Shown one piece after another: positions 1 through 8,740 of a DNA stretch of 64,000 bases. The translations under genes and the position numbers were made by a program. How positions within the stretch are numbered: the stretch's first letter is position 1; each line of letters begins with the position of its first letter. Origin of the DNA: Acetivibrio clariflavus DSM 19732 (GTDB taxonomy: Bacteria > Bacillota > Clostridia > Acetivibrionales > Acetivibrionaceae); NCBI RefSeq assembly GCF_000237085.1, contig NC_016627.1, positions 2,170,118 through 2,234,117 on the forward strand. The letters run 5' to 3'. The notes beneath the pieces were generated by a model. That model saw only the letters and a program-made list of their open reading frames with translations, made no database searches and was not told the origin of the DNA.

Positions 1-2
1 CA

Positions 3-128
3 GTTCTTCTTTATGAAAACGGAAGAAACGAGGAAGCGCTGAAGGTTCTTGAAGAAGGAAGAGCGAAATACGAAAGCTTTGAGTCGGTAAGCAAGGACTT
101 GTATGAAATTTTGACAAATGCCTCTTAA
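3..128 (+). CDS. C-terminal fragment of a probable TPR-like protein (cut by window start)
   Basis: An open frame runs from the window edge to a TAA at 126-128. It encodes about 41 residues, including the helical stretch EEALKVLEEGRAKYES, which resembles the second helix of a tetratricopeptide repeat plus a capping helix. The start lies outside the window, so function cannot be assigned. It precedes a decayed exporter gene and shows no clear link to it. A TPR-type scaffold is inference from one repeat-like segment only. Confidence 0.5.
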   Translation, partial: VLLYENGRNEEALKVLEEGRAKYESFESVSKDLYEILTNAS

Positions 129-146
129 GGTTAGGATAATGTTGAC

Positions 147-439
147 TGAGTAGTGATTTATTCAATTAAAAATGGTGTTATTGCTTCCGTCGATCCTGAC
201 AAGGGAATTGTCAAATATGATTTGGAGTTTTTTTACTCGATATAGACTGAGGGCTTTTTTTGCTTGAACCCGGCAAAAGTTTAAAAATAGAATAGCTCAC
301 AGGTTAAGTACGGTTATAGACCGTGACCATATATGTTCTTGACAAGGGCAAGGTTGCAGAAGCCAGTTCACATTAAGAATTTGTAAGCAAAAAAGTGGGC
401 TGTTATAAAATTTGGCATTTGAGGCGCCCTGATACATAA
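147..439 (+). pseudogene. Remnant of a C39-peptidase/ABC peptide exporter
   Basis: Translating short stretches in shifting frames recovers two pieces of a bacteriocin-type exporter. From 150 the frame reads VVIYSIKNGVIASVDP then DKGIVKYDLEFFYSI, which resembles the C-terminal end of a C39 peptidase domain. A TAG at 243-245 stands where the family usually has Trp. From 295 another frame reads AHRLSTVID, the H-loop region of an ABC ATPase. After a further frame change comes VLDKGKVAEASSH, its C-terminal tail. Everything between (the membrane domain and most of the ATPase) is missing. Such exporters cleave and export double-glycine leader peptides, and an intact peptide gene of that kind starts at 556. 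The gene is clearly dead: stops, frame changes and a large internal deletion. Confidence 0.72.
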
Positions 440-555
440 ATAAGGACTATCTCTTCTCAAAAAATAACGTTTTACTGTCGGAAAACTTCGATTTAAAGCT
501 TAATCTTTTTTGAGGAGAATAGTATATAAAAATCAATTGCAAAGGAGGTATAATC

Positions 556-789
556 ATGTCCGAGATAGAAAAATTAAGTATTGGCAGAGAATTGACAGAT
601 GAAGAACTCATGGAAATGACAGGAGGATCCAGTTTCATTACTCCAATCTCTGAGAAAGACATAATCATAGCACCTATAGTTAAATATGGTATCCACTGCA
701 TGTACGGAATAAACCCAATTGATCCTATAGTTAAACCACTATACGGAATAGTAGTTAAACCACTTTACGGAATAGATATCGATAGATAA
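556..789 (+). CDS. Double-glycine-leader peptide precursor with YGI repeats (RiPP/bacteriocin-like)
   Basis: This 77-residue peptide has a strong ribosome binding site, AAAGGAGG, 8 bases before the ATG. The N-terminal part is acidic and helical and contains LTDEELMEMTGG, a typical double-glycine leader end with the probable cleavage after Gly-Gly near residue 24. The remaining ~52 residues form a core with four Tyr-Gly-Ile motifs (KYGI, MYGI and two LYGI), a single Cys and repeated Pro-Ile-Val-Lys and Lys-Pro-Leu segments. The last two units are tandem octapeptides. No modification enzyme lies next to it within the window; the upstream C39 exporter is broken. It may be an orphan precursor exported by a transporter elsewhere, or a relic. 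Leader type is recognised; the core class is not one I can name. Confidence 0.7.
   Translation: MSEIEKLSIGRELTDEELMEMTGGSSFITPISEKDIIIAPIVKYGIHCMYGINPIDPIVKPLYGIVVKPLYGIDIDR
727..774 (+). repeat. Tandem 24-bp repeat in the peptide core
   Basis: Two 24-base units, 727-750 and 751-774, differ at only a few bases. They encode IVKPLYGI and VVKPLYGI. The near identity at DNA level points to recent duplication of a core segment. Confidence 0.85.
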
Positions 790-808
790 TTTTATTTGAT
801 TTTAAGGG

Positions 809-830
809 GGCATGGTCAATAGACCGTGCC
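809..830 (+). terminator. Hairpin after the peptide gene
   Basis: Arms GGCATGGTC and GACCGTGCC flank a 4-base AATA loop, starting 20 bases after the stop codon. The following bases are only moderately T-rich, so it may act as a terminator or a 3' stabiliser. Confidence 0.55.
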
Positions 831-896
831 TTTCACTATAAAAAAATGAACCGGCGAAAAAAACACCGATCCACTTTTTAAGAAATCCACTGCAAA

Positions 897-2828
897 TCAT
901 ATACTAACACCGAGTTTTGCTCCTTGGTAAACTGCATCGGTGATATTTCCGGTTTTAGCGGCATCTCCAATGACATGTATTTTCTTGCCGGTTTTCTTAA
1001 GAGGCTCTTCCAATGGATTATAGGATTTTGAACCTACAGCAAGGATAATAGTGTCAAATCCCTGTAAAGTTTGCTCAACACCGTCCCTTTCCACCATAAC
1101 ACTGCCTTTAGAAAGGGCTTTTACTTTTGTGTTTGTCATAATATTAACCCCGTATCTGGTTAGTCTCTGCTGAGTTAAATATCTAATATCGGGATGCTCT
1201 TCTTTTGCAATTTCATCCCTCATTTCTACAATGGTCACCTGACGGTTTTGATTGGCAAGCATTTCTCCTGTTTCGACTCCCACTTGTCCTCCGCCGATAA
1301 TTATTACTTTATCGCCAGCCAATACCCTTCCTGCCAGTATATCAATGGCTTGTACAACTTCTGCATCGTCTATTCCTTCAAAGGCAGGACGGATTGGAAC
1401 ACCGCCTGTTGCTATAACTATTTCGTCAAAATCTGCAACCGTTTCTAAAGTTGCCTCTATTCCGAATTTATAATCAACACCGTACTTTTTACCTAAAGTC
1501 ATATATGCTTGAACTGTTCTTAAGAGTTCCTGCTTGTAAGGCGGTCTTGCACCGAATACAATTTGACCACCTGGCCTGTCTGCCTTGTCAAATACTGTAA
1601 CCGAATGTCCCCGTTTTGCAGCTACCCAGGCTGTTTCAAGTCCGGCAGGACCTGCACCGATAATTGCAATTCGTTTCGGCTTATCCACAGTATCAAATTT
1701 TAGAATTCCTTCTTTTCCCGTAAAAGGATTATAGGTACAGGACACACCGTTATCCCATTCATCACGACCGCCTGCTCCTGCACATCTTTGGAGACATGCT
1801 ACACATGGAATAATTTCATCCACCCTGTTCTCCTTCACTTTGATTGGAAATTCGGGATCGGCTAAAGAAGTTCTTCCCAATGCTACAAGATCTGCCGAAC
1901 CTGAAGCAATAATATCTTCAGCAATATACGGATCTACTATCCTTCCGGTAACGATAACCGGAACATTAACCATATCTTTTATGAATGCAGAATTTGCAGC
2001 GTTAAATCCGGGCGGTATTGCCTGGGGAGCCAAAGTTTTATAGCTTGTTCCATAGGCACCACCAATGGAAACATTAATTACATCGGCTCCCGCTTCTTCC
2101 AACATTTTAGCCGCAGTTCTGGCCTGCCTTACTCCCCAGCTGTCATGCTCCGATTCTTCCGCACTGATTCGAATGCTAACTGGAAAATCCTTACCGCACT
2201 TATCTTTTATCCTCTTTATAATTTCAACAGGAAATCTCATACGGTTTTGGAAGTGTCCTCCGAATTCATCTATTCGTTTGTTGGAATAAGGGGACATAAA
2301 CTGTGCAATAATGTATTGATGTGCACCATGAAGTTCTACACCGTCGTATCCTGAGTTTTTTGCCCTCACCGCTGCATCTACAAATTTGTCGATCAATTGA
2401 TATACTTCCTCTGTTGTTAATTCCCTTGGAATTTCTTTATTTGATGGACTGGCCACAGGAGATGGTGCAACAGGTTGCTTGCCTGTAACCATGGAATAGG
2501 ACAGACGACCGGCATGATGTAACTGGCAGAAAATAATTCCGCCATATTTATGGACTTCCTCTGTCAACTTCTTATGTCCAGATATAAAAGAATCGTCCCA
2601 AATACCCAATTGACCCGGCATAGCCATACCGACAGGGTCAATGCATGTAAACTCTGTAATAATTAAACCAAAACCTCCTTTGGCCCTGGCTGCATAGTAA
2701 TCAATAGTGCGTTGGGAAACTTGCCCATTGGGTTCTGCCAAGTGTGCTCCCATTGCCGGTACAATGTAACGATTTTTTAATTCGACTGGACCAATTTTTA
2801 TAGGTGACAGTGATTTTGAAAAACTCAT
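897..2828 (-). CDS. NADH:flavin oxidoreductase, 2,4-dienoyl-CoA/2-enoate reductase type
   Basis: The protein has ~643 residues. An old-yellow-enzyme FMN-binding TIM barrel fills roughly residues 1-340. A cysteine cluster CVACLQRC plus a later SC at about 340-360 would hold a 4Fe-4S cluster. FAD- and NAD(P)-binding Rossmann motifs follow: IAIIGAGPAGLE near 390 and VIIIGGGQVGVE near 510. This matches the FadH/enoate reductase architecture, which reduces activated C=C bonds with electrons passed NAD(P)H-FAD-FeS-FMN. The start at 2828 is chosen because AAAGGAGAGATAGT precedes that ATG directly; an upstream in-frame ATG overlaps this ribosome binding site. The physiological substrate cannot be told from sequence. 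It stands alone, 256 bases downstream of the transporter gene on the same strand. Confidence 0.9.
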   Translation of the reverse strand: MSFSKSLSPIKIGPVELKNRYIVPAMGAHLAEPNGQVSQRTIDYYAARAKGGFGLIITEFTCIDPVGMAMPGQLGIWDDSFISGHKKLTEEVHKYGGIIFCQLHHAGRLSYSMVTGKQPVAPSPVASPSNKEIPRELTTEEVYQLIDKFVDAAVRAKNSGYDGVELHGAHQYIIAQFMSPYSNKRIDEFGGHFQNRMRFPVEIIKRIKDKCGKDFPVSIRISAEESEHDSWGVRQARTAAKMLEEAGADVINVSIGGAYGTSYKTLAPQAIPPGFNAANSAFIKDMVNVPVIVTGRIVDPYIAEDIIASGSADLVALGRTSLADPEFPIKVKENRVDEIIPCVACLQRCAGAGGRDEWDNGVSCTYNPFTGKEGILKFDTVDKPKRIAIIGAGPAGLETAWVAAKRGHSVTVFDKADRPGGQIVFGARPPYKQELLRTVQAYMTLGKKYGVDYKFGIEATLETVADFDEIVIATGGVPIRPAFEGIDDAEVVQAIDILAGRVLAGDKVIIIGGGQVGVETGEMLANQNRQVTIVEMRDEIAKEEHPDIRYLTQQRLTRYGVNIMTNTKVKALSKGSVMVERDGVEQTLQGFDTIILAVGSKSYNPLEEPLKKTGKKIHVIGDAAKTGNITDAVYQGAKLGVSI

Positions 2829-2969
2829 ACTATCTCTCCTTTCCATTTATTTAGGTTAACTGTTGATTTATCTTATCTTCACTATTATTTGCAAAATATA
2901 TAATTTCCATTAAAAATCTGTTTTGCAATATTACTTAAAAAACTCTCCTTTTTATATTTCATCTATGGT

Positions 2970-3014
2970 AATCAAGAAGTAATGATTTGTATAACATCCA
3001 ATACTTCTTGATTT
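2970..3014. repeat. 12-bp inverted repeat between the OPT and reductase genes
   Basis: AATCAAGAAGTA at 2970 is perfectly mirrored by TACTTCTTGATT from 3002, with a 20-base loop. No T-run follows on the minus strand, on which both neighbours are read. It could be a read-through attenuator, an RNA-processing site or an operator for the downstream reductase. Confidence 0.5.
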
Positions 3015-3084
3015 CTTATTTTGATACTTATATTAATTCAAATATAATTCCCATGATTAATTTTCGGTAAAACTACACTAATAA

Positions 3085-5025
3085 TTAAGCATTATGCATC
3101 TTTTCTTCCTTTTTAAATCTGCATGAGTAGTTGTATATCCAAAATCCTAACAATACAAAAACTGCAAGGCTTATAAAGTTCTTTACGCTTTCGTTGGGAA
3201 TAATCGATGAAAGGAAATCAATTTTAATACTCAATGCAGCAAATATACCTATGATAATACCGGTTAAAGCATCGCCCGCAACTAAACCCGAAGCTATTAA
3301 AGTACCTCTTTCCACTGCAGTATCTATGCTTTCTTTGTCATTTTTGAATTTCTTTTCCACCAGTAACCTTATCAAGCCACCAAAGAAAATAGCCGTATTC
3401 AAAGTTATAGGCAAATAAATACCTAAGGCAACCGGTAGAATCGGCAATCCTGTGAGAGCACAGAATATTGCAATAAATATTCCTATGATGACAAGTGTCC
3501 AAGGCAGTTTTGCCGTCATGATACCTTCTACAATCAGTTTCATTAGAGTTGCCTGTGGTGCTGTAACTTGTCCGCTTCCTATGCCGTAAGCACTATGCAT
3601 AAGGAGAACTGTTGCACCTGCAGCAATGGAAGCCACTGCAAGAGAAACAAACATTCCGTGCTGAACCTTTTTAGGTGTGCCGCCCAAAATATAAGTCGCT
3701 TTCAGCGATTGAGCCACACCGCCACCGACAGCAATTGCTACACAAACAATACCGGCTGTAAGCAATACAACATACATGCCGTCAGCACCGTTTGCACCCA
3801 TTGCTTTATAAACCGATGCAATTACCAATAATGTTGCTATGGTCATACCAGAAACCGGATTGTTGCTGGCACCGATTACGCCAACCATTCTTGCCGACAC
3901 TACTGCAAAGAAGAAGGAAAAAAATACTGCAAGAATGGCGCCAACCGGGCCTGCTTTCACAGTTGGTGTTAACCATGTCAACAGAAAACCTGCAACTGCT
4001 GCAATAAATACCCACATAATGGATGGGTCCTGATTAACACGTTCCGATGTTCTTTCTCCCTTGCCAAATCCAGCCATAGACTCTTTAAAAGATTTAAATA
4101 TAGTAGGAAGTGATTTAGCCAAAGAAATAAAACCACCAGCTGCAACAGCACCGGCACCTATATACTTAATATAGCTGGACCATATATCAGTTGCAGACAT
4201 TTCTGAAATTAATGCAGTGGATGGGAAAATTGGGGTTGTTACCATTCCGCCAAAAAACTTAATCAACGGAATAAAACCGAACCATGCAACAATAGAACCG
4301 GCAAGCATAAGTATTGATGTCTTTGTTCCGATAATGAAACCAACTCCAACAAGGGATGCAAGTGTATCAGTACCGATCATAGTGCCTTGGAAACGCTTAA
4401 TAATATAAGTTGCTGTTTCGTTCCACAAAGCTAAACCGCCCGATAATATTTTGTAACCCAATCCGACAATCAAACCTTTCAAAACGGATATAAACCCCTT
4501 ACCGCCTTGGTTTGCACTTACCAAAACTTCAGCTTGCGCCATTGATTCCGGGTAAACCAGTTTCCCATGCTCTTGCACAATCAAGTGTTTACGTACCGGT
4601 ATAATAAAATACACACCCATTATTCCTCCAATGACAGTAACTATAACTACTGTCCATAGCGGAAGACTAAAACCGATAAGAATGAGAGCTGGCAATACAA
4701 AGATAATACCTCCTGCAATTGATTCTCCAACTGCTGCAAGTGAAGCAACATAGTTTGATTCCAGTATATTGTTTCTTTTTAATATACTTCTAAACAAGAC
4801 CGTAGCTAATATAGCACCGGGAATACCTGCAGATATAGTCAAACCGACTTTTAAACCCAAATAAGTATTGGCTGCAGCAAAAATAACTGCAGAAATAATT
4901 CCTAAAATTATAGAATAAACCGTTGCTTCAGGAACATTTTCATTATTTCCTACAAACGGCCTGTAATCCTCACCTTTAATTCCTCCATAGGCTTCTTTTG
5001 GTAGTTTTCTCACTTCATCCGACAT
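3085..5025 (-). CDS. OPT-family oligopeptide transporter
   Basis: A 646-residue polytopic membrane protein with many hydrophobic segments. The N-terminal NTYLGLKVGLTISAGIPGAI and internal YPESMAQAEVL are characteristic of the oligopeptide transporter (OPT) family, secondary carriers that take up short peptides in symport with cations. The Shine-Dalgarno-like GTGGAGG lies just before the ATG. It follows the PepD-type dipeptidase gene by 18 bases on the same strand, so the two are very probably cotranscribed: peptide uptake followed by cytoplasmic dipeptide hydrolysis. Length fits the bacterial OPT subfamily. Exact substrate range, including whether it might carry metal chelates, cannot be decided here. 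Confidence 0.9.
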   Translation of the reverse strand: MSDEVRKLPKEAYGGIKGEDYRPFVGNNENVPEATVYSIILGIISAVIFAAANTYLGLKVGLTISAGIPGAILATVLFRSILKRNNILESNYVASLAAVGESIAGGIIFVLPALILIGFSLPLWTVVIVTVIGGIMGVYFIIPVRKHLIVQEHGKLVYPESMAQAEVLVSANQGGKGFISVLKGLIVGLGYKILSGGLALWNETATYIIKRFQGTMIGTDTLASLVGVGFIIGTKTSILMLAGSIVAWFGFIPLIKFFGGMVTTPIFPSTALISEMSATDIWSSYIKYIGAGAVAAGGFISLAKSLPTIFKSFKESMAGFGKGERTSERVNQDPSIMWVFIAAVAGFLLTWLTPTVKAGPVGAILAVFFSFFFAVVSARMVGVIGASNNPVSGMTIATLLVIASVYKAMGANGADGMYVVLLTAGIVCVAIAVGGGVAQSLKATYILGGTPKKVQHGMFVSLAVASIAAGATVLLMHSAYGIGSGQVTAPQATLMKLIVEGIMTAKLPWTLVIIGIFIAIFCALTGLPILPVALGIYLPITLNTAIFFGGLIRLLVEKKFKNDKESIDTAVERGTLIASGLVAGDALTGIIIGIFAALSIKIDFLSSIIPNESVKNFISLAVFVLLGFWIYNYSCRFKKEEKMHNA

Positions 5026-5043
5026 ATCAGTTCCTCCACTGTT

Positions 5044-6474
5044 TTATTTAATTTCTTCAAGCAGTCGTACCAAGAATCTCCAAACCCTTTCTACCGAAGA
5101 AATGCTGAGATGCTCTTTTTCTGTATGAACTTCATACATATTAGGTCCAAAACTTATCATATCAGTATTGGGTAAAATCTTTTTCAACACCCCGCACTCA
5201 AGACCGGCATGGATAGCGGTAACTATAACTTTCTTTTTAAACATCTCTTCATAAACTCTAACGGCTTTTTTCCTGATTTCTGATTTCTCATCATATTCCC
5301 AGGCCGGATAGAAGCTGTTTTCCTGAACAATGGCATTAGTCCTTTTTGCAATTAGCGCCACTCGGTTTAAAAGTTCTCTGAGGGAACTACTCGACGAAGA
5401 ACGATGGGATATTGTTATAATCAGCTGACCTTCCTTTTCTTCCGCAACAGCATTATTAAGACTGGTTTGCACCAAACCATCAATGTCTTTTGACATATAT
5501 TGTACGCCATCGGGAGTCATCATCAGAAAATCAATTACATCTTCAGACAACTGTTTATCATAAATTTCATCTACATCCACTTCTCTTGCAGTAATAGTCA
5601 GTCCTCCATCTTCCACACGATACTCTTCTTTAAGTTCTTTTGCAATTACCTCAATTAAACCCACTGTACCATTTAAATCCTCTGCCAAAACAACTGCTTT
5701 TGCCTCATTCGGAATGGCATTATGCTTAGTTCCGCCGGAAATTTGCGACAATGTAATTTTGCTTCTGCAATGGTCTAAAATACGAGCTAATAACTTAATG
5801 GCATTGCCTCTCTGTTTAACTATCTCCATTCCGGAGTGACCGCCTTTTAGACCGGAAACTCTGATTTCCAGTCCTTTACCGCTTTTCTTTTCTTTTTTTA
5901 ATGGAAAAGTAACAGTCTGATTGGCACCGCCGGCACAGCTAACCAAAAAAACTCCTTCTTCCTCTGCGTCAATATTAAGCAATATTTTTCCGCTTAAATG
6001 CTCATTACTCAAAGCCATTGCCCCGTCCATAGCTGTTTCCTCGTTTGTTGTAATCAACAGTTCAATGGCAGGATGCTTTAAGTCATCGGAATCTAAAATT
6101 GCCAAGCCGTAGGCAATTGCAATTCCATTATCCCCGCCAAGAGTTGTGTTGTTTGCTCTTAAAAAATCTCCTTCCACAATCATTTCAATGGGATCTGAAT
6201 CAAAATTATGAGCAGAGCCTTCCCCTTTGACGCATACCATGTCACTGTGTCCTTGTATGATAACGGCAGGAGCATTTTCATAACCCGGAGTAGCAGGCTT
6301 TTTAATGATTACATTATAGATTTCATCCTGATACACTTCCAAATTTCTTTCCTTTGCAAAGTTCACCAAAAAATCGCTAATTCCCTTTTCATTGCCGGAA
6401 CATCTCGGAACCCGGTTAATCTCATAAAACCAATGAAATACTCTTTGCGGTTCAATTGTATGAATTGTCGACAT
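5044..6474 (-). CDS. pepD: Aminoacyl-histidine dipeptidase (M20 metallopeptidase, PepD type)
   Basis: A 476-residue M20-family peptidase with the expected metal-binding series: GHSDMV, LGGDNGIA, TTNEETAMDGA, and LNIDAEEEG, with a late HAGLECG. An insert between the catalytic and lid parts is as in PepD/carnosinase-like cytosolic dipeptidases. It should hydrolyse Xaa-His and other dipeptides in the cytoplasm. GGTGGG precedes the ATG. It is the first gene of a two-gene unit with the OPT transporter, which supports a role in using imported peptides. The symbol follows family resemblance, not experimental proof. Confidence 0.88.
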   Translation of the reverse strand: MSTIHTIEPQRVFHWFYEINRVPRCSGNEKGISDFLVNFAKERNLEVYQDEIYNVIIKKPATPGYENAPAVIIQGHSDMVCVKGEGSAHNFDSDPIEMIVEGDFLRANNTTLGGDNGIAIAYGLAILDSDDLKHPAIELLITTNEETAMDGAMALSNEHLSGKILLNIDAEEEGVFLVSCAGGANQTVTFPLKKEKKSGKGLEIRVSGLKGGHSGMEIVKQRGNAIKLLARILDHCRSKITLSQISGGTKHNAIPNEAKAVVLAEDLNGTVGLIEVIAKELKEEYRVEDGGLTITAREVDVDEIYDKQLSEDVIDFLMMTPDGVQYMSKDIDGLVQTSLNNAVAEEKEGQLIITISHRSSSSSSLRELLNRVALIAKRTNAIVQENSFYPAWEYDEKSEIRKKAVRVYEEMFKKKVIVTAIHAGLECGVLKKILPNTDMISFGPNMYEVHTEKEHLSISSVERVWRFLVRLLEEIK

Positions 6475-6561
6475 ATTCCCACCAACTTTTCAAATTTCGC
6501 AATTATGAGTAGATTTTTATAAGATAGTATATCCTATATCGTTTTTTTATACTCTAAATTA

Positions 6562-6592
6562 TAAATAAAAAAACATGCCCGTTAGGACATGT
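6562..6592 (-). terminator. Intrinsic terminator of the HtrA-like protease gene
   Basis: Read on the minus strand, the arms ACATGTCC and GGGCATGT flank a TAAC loop and are followed by a run of seven T. It lies ~165 bases beyond the stop of the protease gene and upstream of the pepD promoter region. Confidence 0.85.
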
Positions 6593-6755
6593 CATTAACT
6601 TAAATTTCTTTTATTTTAATCTCCATAAATTCTCTTTCACATTTTGATAAGCACCTATCACAGGAATGCACTTTTTTCATTAAACATCAATTCGAAATAT
6701 ATATAAAGATAATTACTTTCTTCGTCAATTTCTTTTCAGTCTTCCTCTATATCTT

Positions 6756-7586
6756 TTAATCATTGGAATAATTCACCTTATCCAAAAAACGCATCAATTT
6801 TTCATTGGATATGGCAAAATTAAGGTTTTCTCCGCCAGTAATCTTAAAAGTGGTAATTCCAATCAATTGACCTTTCTTATTCAACAATGCTCCACCGGAA
6901 TTTCCTGCCGATATAGCAGCATCAGTTTGTATAACATTTCCATCATTATATGGTCTTAAAGCAGTTACATGTCCAAAAGATAAGGTATTGATCAAGCCTT
7001 GGGAAGAACCAATTGAAACAACTTGCTCACCCAATTTAATGCTGTTTTCGGGGGCAAATTTAATATATCCACCCAGTGATAAATTATCGACATGTATTAA
7101 TGCTATATCTTCATTTTTATCGAAATCTATCAATTTGGCCTTCATATGCAAAAATTTTGTGCCGGAATCCTCGCCATCCTGAAAATCAACCCAAATACTT
7201 CCTCTATTCACCACATGATAGTTGGTCAGAATATATCCTTCGTCATTTATAAGTACTCCGGAACCTTGTACCCCTGAACTTGTCAATATCATACATACAT
7301 ATTTTTTAAGCTCGGCTATTTCAGTATCAAGTAGTTCCTTATCATCGTAAGAAACAGAATATAATTTATTTTTTACTTTCGGAGGCGTTGTGGAAGTAGT
7401 CTCAGTTTCTTCACTCATTAATGCAACATTATGTGAAACCAAAGGTGTATATTTCACATCAATATAATTGTCATTAACCTGAGCATTACCAATATTGATA
7501 TCTGCAAATATCAAACTGATGAACAAGCCTAAAATGGAAGGTATTACTATAGCGGATACAATAAGTACGAACAGTTTTGCATTCAT
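6756..7586 (-). CDS. Membrane-anchored trypsin-like serine protease (S1C, HtrA-like, no PDZ)
   Basis: About 276 residues starting at the ATG at 7586. GGAGG lies 7 bases before it; the upstream in-frame ATG at 7601 is part of that ribosome binding site. One N-terminal hydrophobic segment (LFVLIVSAIVIPSILGLFIS) acts as signal anchor. The protease fold follows with all three catalytic positions: His in ILTNYHVV, Asp in NEDIALIHVD and Ser in AAISAGNSGGALL. The PDZ domain found after the protease in most HtrA/DegP proteins is absent, since the chain ends soon after the last strand. It should act outside the membrane, probably in protein quality control, but that is inferred from the family. It has its own terminator and is probably monocistronic. 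Confidence 0.88.
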   Translation of the reverse strand: MNAKLFVLIVSAIVIPSILGLFISLIFADINIGNAQVNDNYIDVKYTPLVSHNVALMSEETETTSTTPPKVKNKLYSVSYDDKELLDTEIAELKKYVCMILTSSGVQGSGVLINDEGYILTNYHVVNRGSIWVDFQDGEDSGTKFLHMKAKLIDFDKNEDIALIHVDNLSLGGYIKFAPENSIKLGEQVVSIGSSQGLINTLSFGHVTALRPYNDGNVIQTDAAISAGNSGGALLNKKGQLIGITTFKITGGENLNFAISNEKLMRFLDKVNYSND

Positions 7587-7778
7587 AAGAACTACCTCCA
7601 TACAAACTTTTTGTTACGATGATTACTGCATTAAAACTTCAAATGTCCATTTCATCGATTTTTTTAACCCCAAAATAAGCTATCAGACTTGTTAATTGAA
7701 AGGATCTCTTAAAATATATCGGAATTTTTATATCTCAAATTTAGTTGATTTAGTTAATATATCCCATTCTAAAACAAA

Positions 7779-8507
7779 TCAACCAATCCAAATTCGTATT
7801 AAATAATAAACAATTGGTATAATTATCGCAGGAAGCATATTGGCTACTTTGATACTGCGAATTTCCAGTAGATTTATTCCTATACCTAAAATCAGAACAT
7901 TTCCCACAAGGGACATCTGATTTATTACTTCAGCAGTCAACATTGGCTCTATGAATTCTGCAAGAAGAGTAATTGAGCCTTGATATAGGAATACGGCTAC
8001 TGACGAAAAAAGAACACCTATCCCCATTGTTGCACTAAATATGATTGAGCTGATACAGTCTAAAATTGATTTTGCATAAAGGGTATTGGCATTCCCGGTA
8101 AGACCTTCCTCCAGAGAACCTACAATTGCCATTGCGCCAACGCAAAACAGAAGGGTTGCCGATACAAAACCGGCAGAAAAATTACTTCCTGAACCGGGAA
8201 TTTTCTTCTGGATAAATTCAGCAAGCCTGTTCAATTTCTCCTCAATATTTATAGCCTCGCCTATTACAGAGCCTATAACAAGAAAAATTATCATGGTCAT
8301 TATATAGTTACTTTCAAGTTTGCCGTCATAAGATACTTTAAATATCGACGAAAGAGTACCGGATAAACCGATAATTACTGTGGACAACCCTAACGCCTGC
8401 TTTATAATTACACCAAATCTCTCGGATAACCTGCCCTTAATAATCATTCCCAGCAACGCTCCGCCAATTATGGCACACGCATTAACAATACTTCCTTGAG
8501 CCAGCAT
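7779..8507 (-). CDS. DUF554 family membrane protein (YqgA-like)
   Basis: About 242 residues, rich in hydrophobic helices with many Gly, starting LAQGSIVNACAIIGGALLGM, which is typical of the DUF554 family. The start at 8507 has AGGGAGG 6 bases upstream; a longer frame to 8573 would include this site and is rejected. Family members are predicted integral membrane proteins of possible transport function, with no established substrate. It is flanked by unrelated single genes. Confidence 0.85.
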   Translation of the reverse strand: MLAQGSIVNACAIIGGALLGMIIKGRLSERFGVIIKQALGLSTVIIGLSGTLSSIFKVSYDGKLESNYIMTMIIFLVIGSVIGEAINIEEKLNRLAEFIQKKIPGSGSNFSAGFVSATLLFCVGAMAIVGSLEEGLTGNANTLYAKSILDCISSIIFSATMGIGVLFSSVAVFLYQGSITLLAEFIEPMLTAEVINQMSLVGNVLILGIGINLLEIRSIKVANMLPAIIIPIVYYLIRIWIG

Positions 8508-8650
8508 GACTTCCTCCCTAAACTTTTTTACTGAAAAAGTTATCTTAAAAGTTTTTGAATTGAAAACTTCCAAATTAAATCTTTTGTATAATATAAAGAT
8601 AGATTACTTTTTTAACACATAAATTTATACAGTACAATTTTTAATCCCTA

Positions 8651-8700
8651 AAAATTAAGAAAACTCACGGTTTTATAATTACTTATAAAACCGTGGGTTT
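8651..8700 (-). terminator. Terminator of the beta-eliminating lyase gene (bidirectional shape)
   Basis: A long stem is formed by AAACTCACGGTTTTATAA (from 8661) and its near-perfect complement ending at 8700. On the minus strand it is followed by TTTTCTTAATTTTT. It lies 40 bases past the lyase stop codon. Confidence 0.85.
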
Positions 8701-8740
8701 TCATAAAAACTTAAGATATCATTTCTCTTAAAAACAGATA

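Noticed and set aside
1194-1473. Open frames opposite the large genes (for example inside the reductase, polC and pflB genes)
   Set aside because: They have no ribosome binding sites and mirror the codon pattern of the real gene on the other strand.
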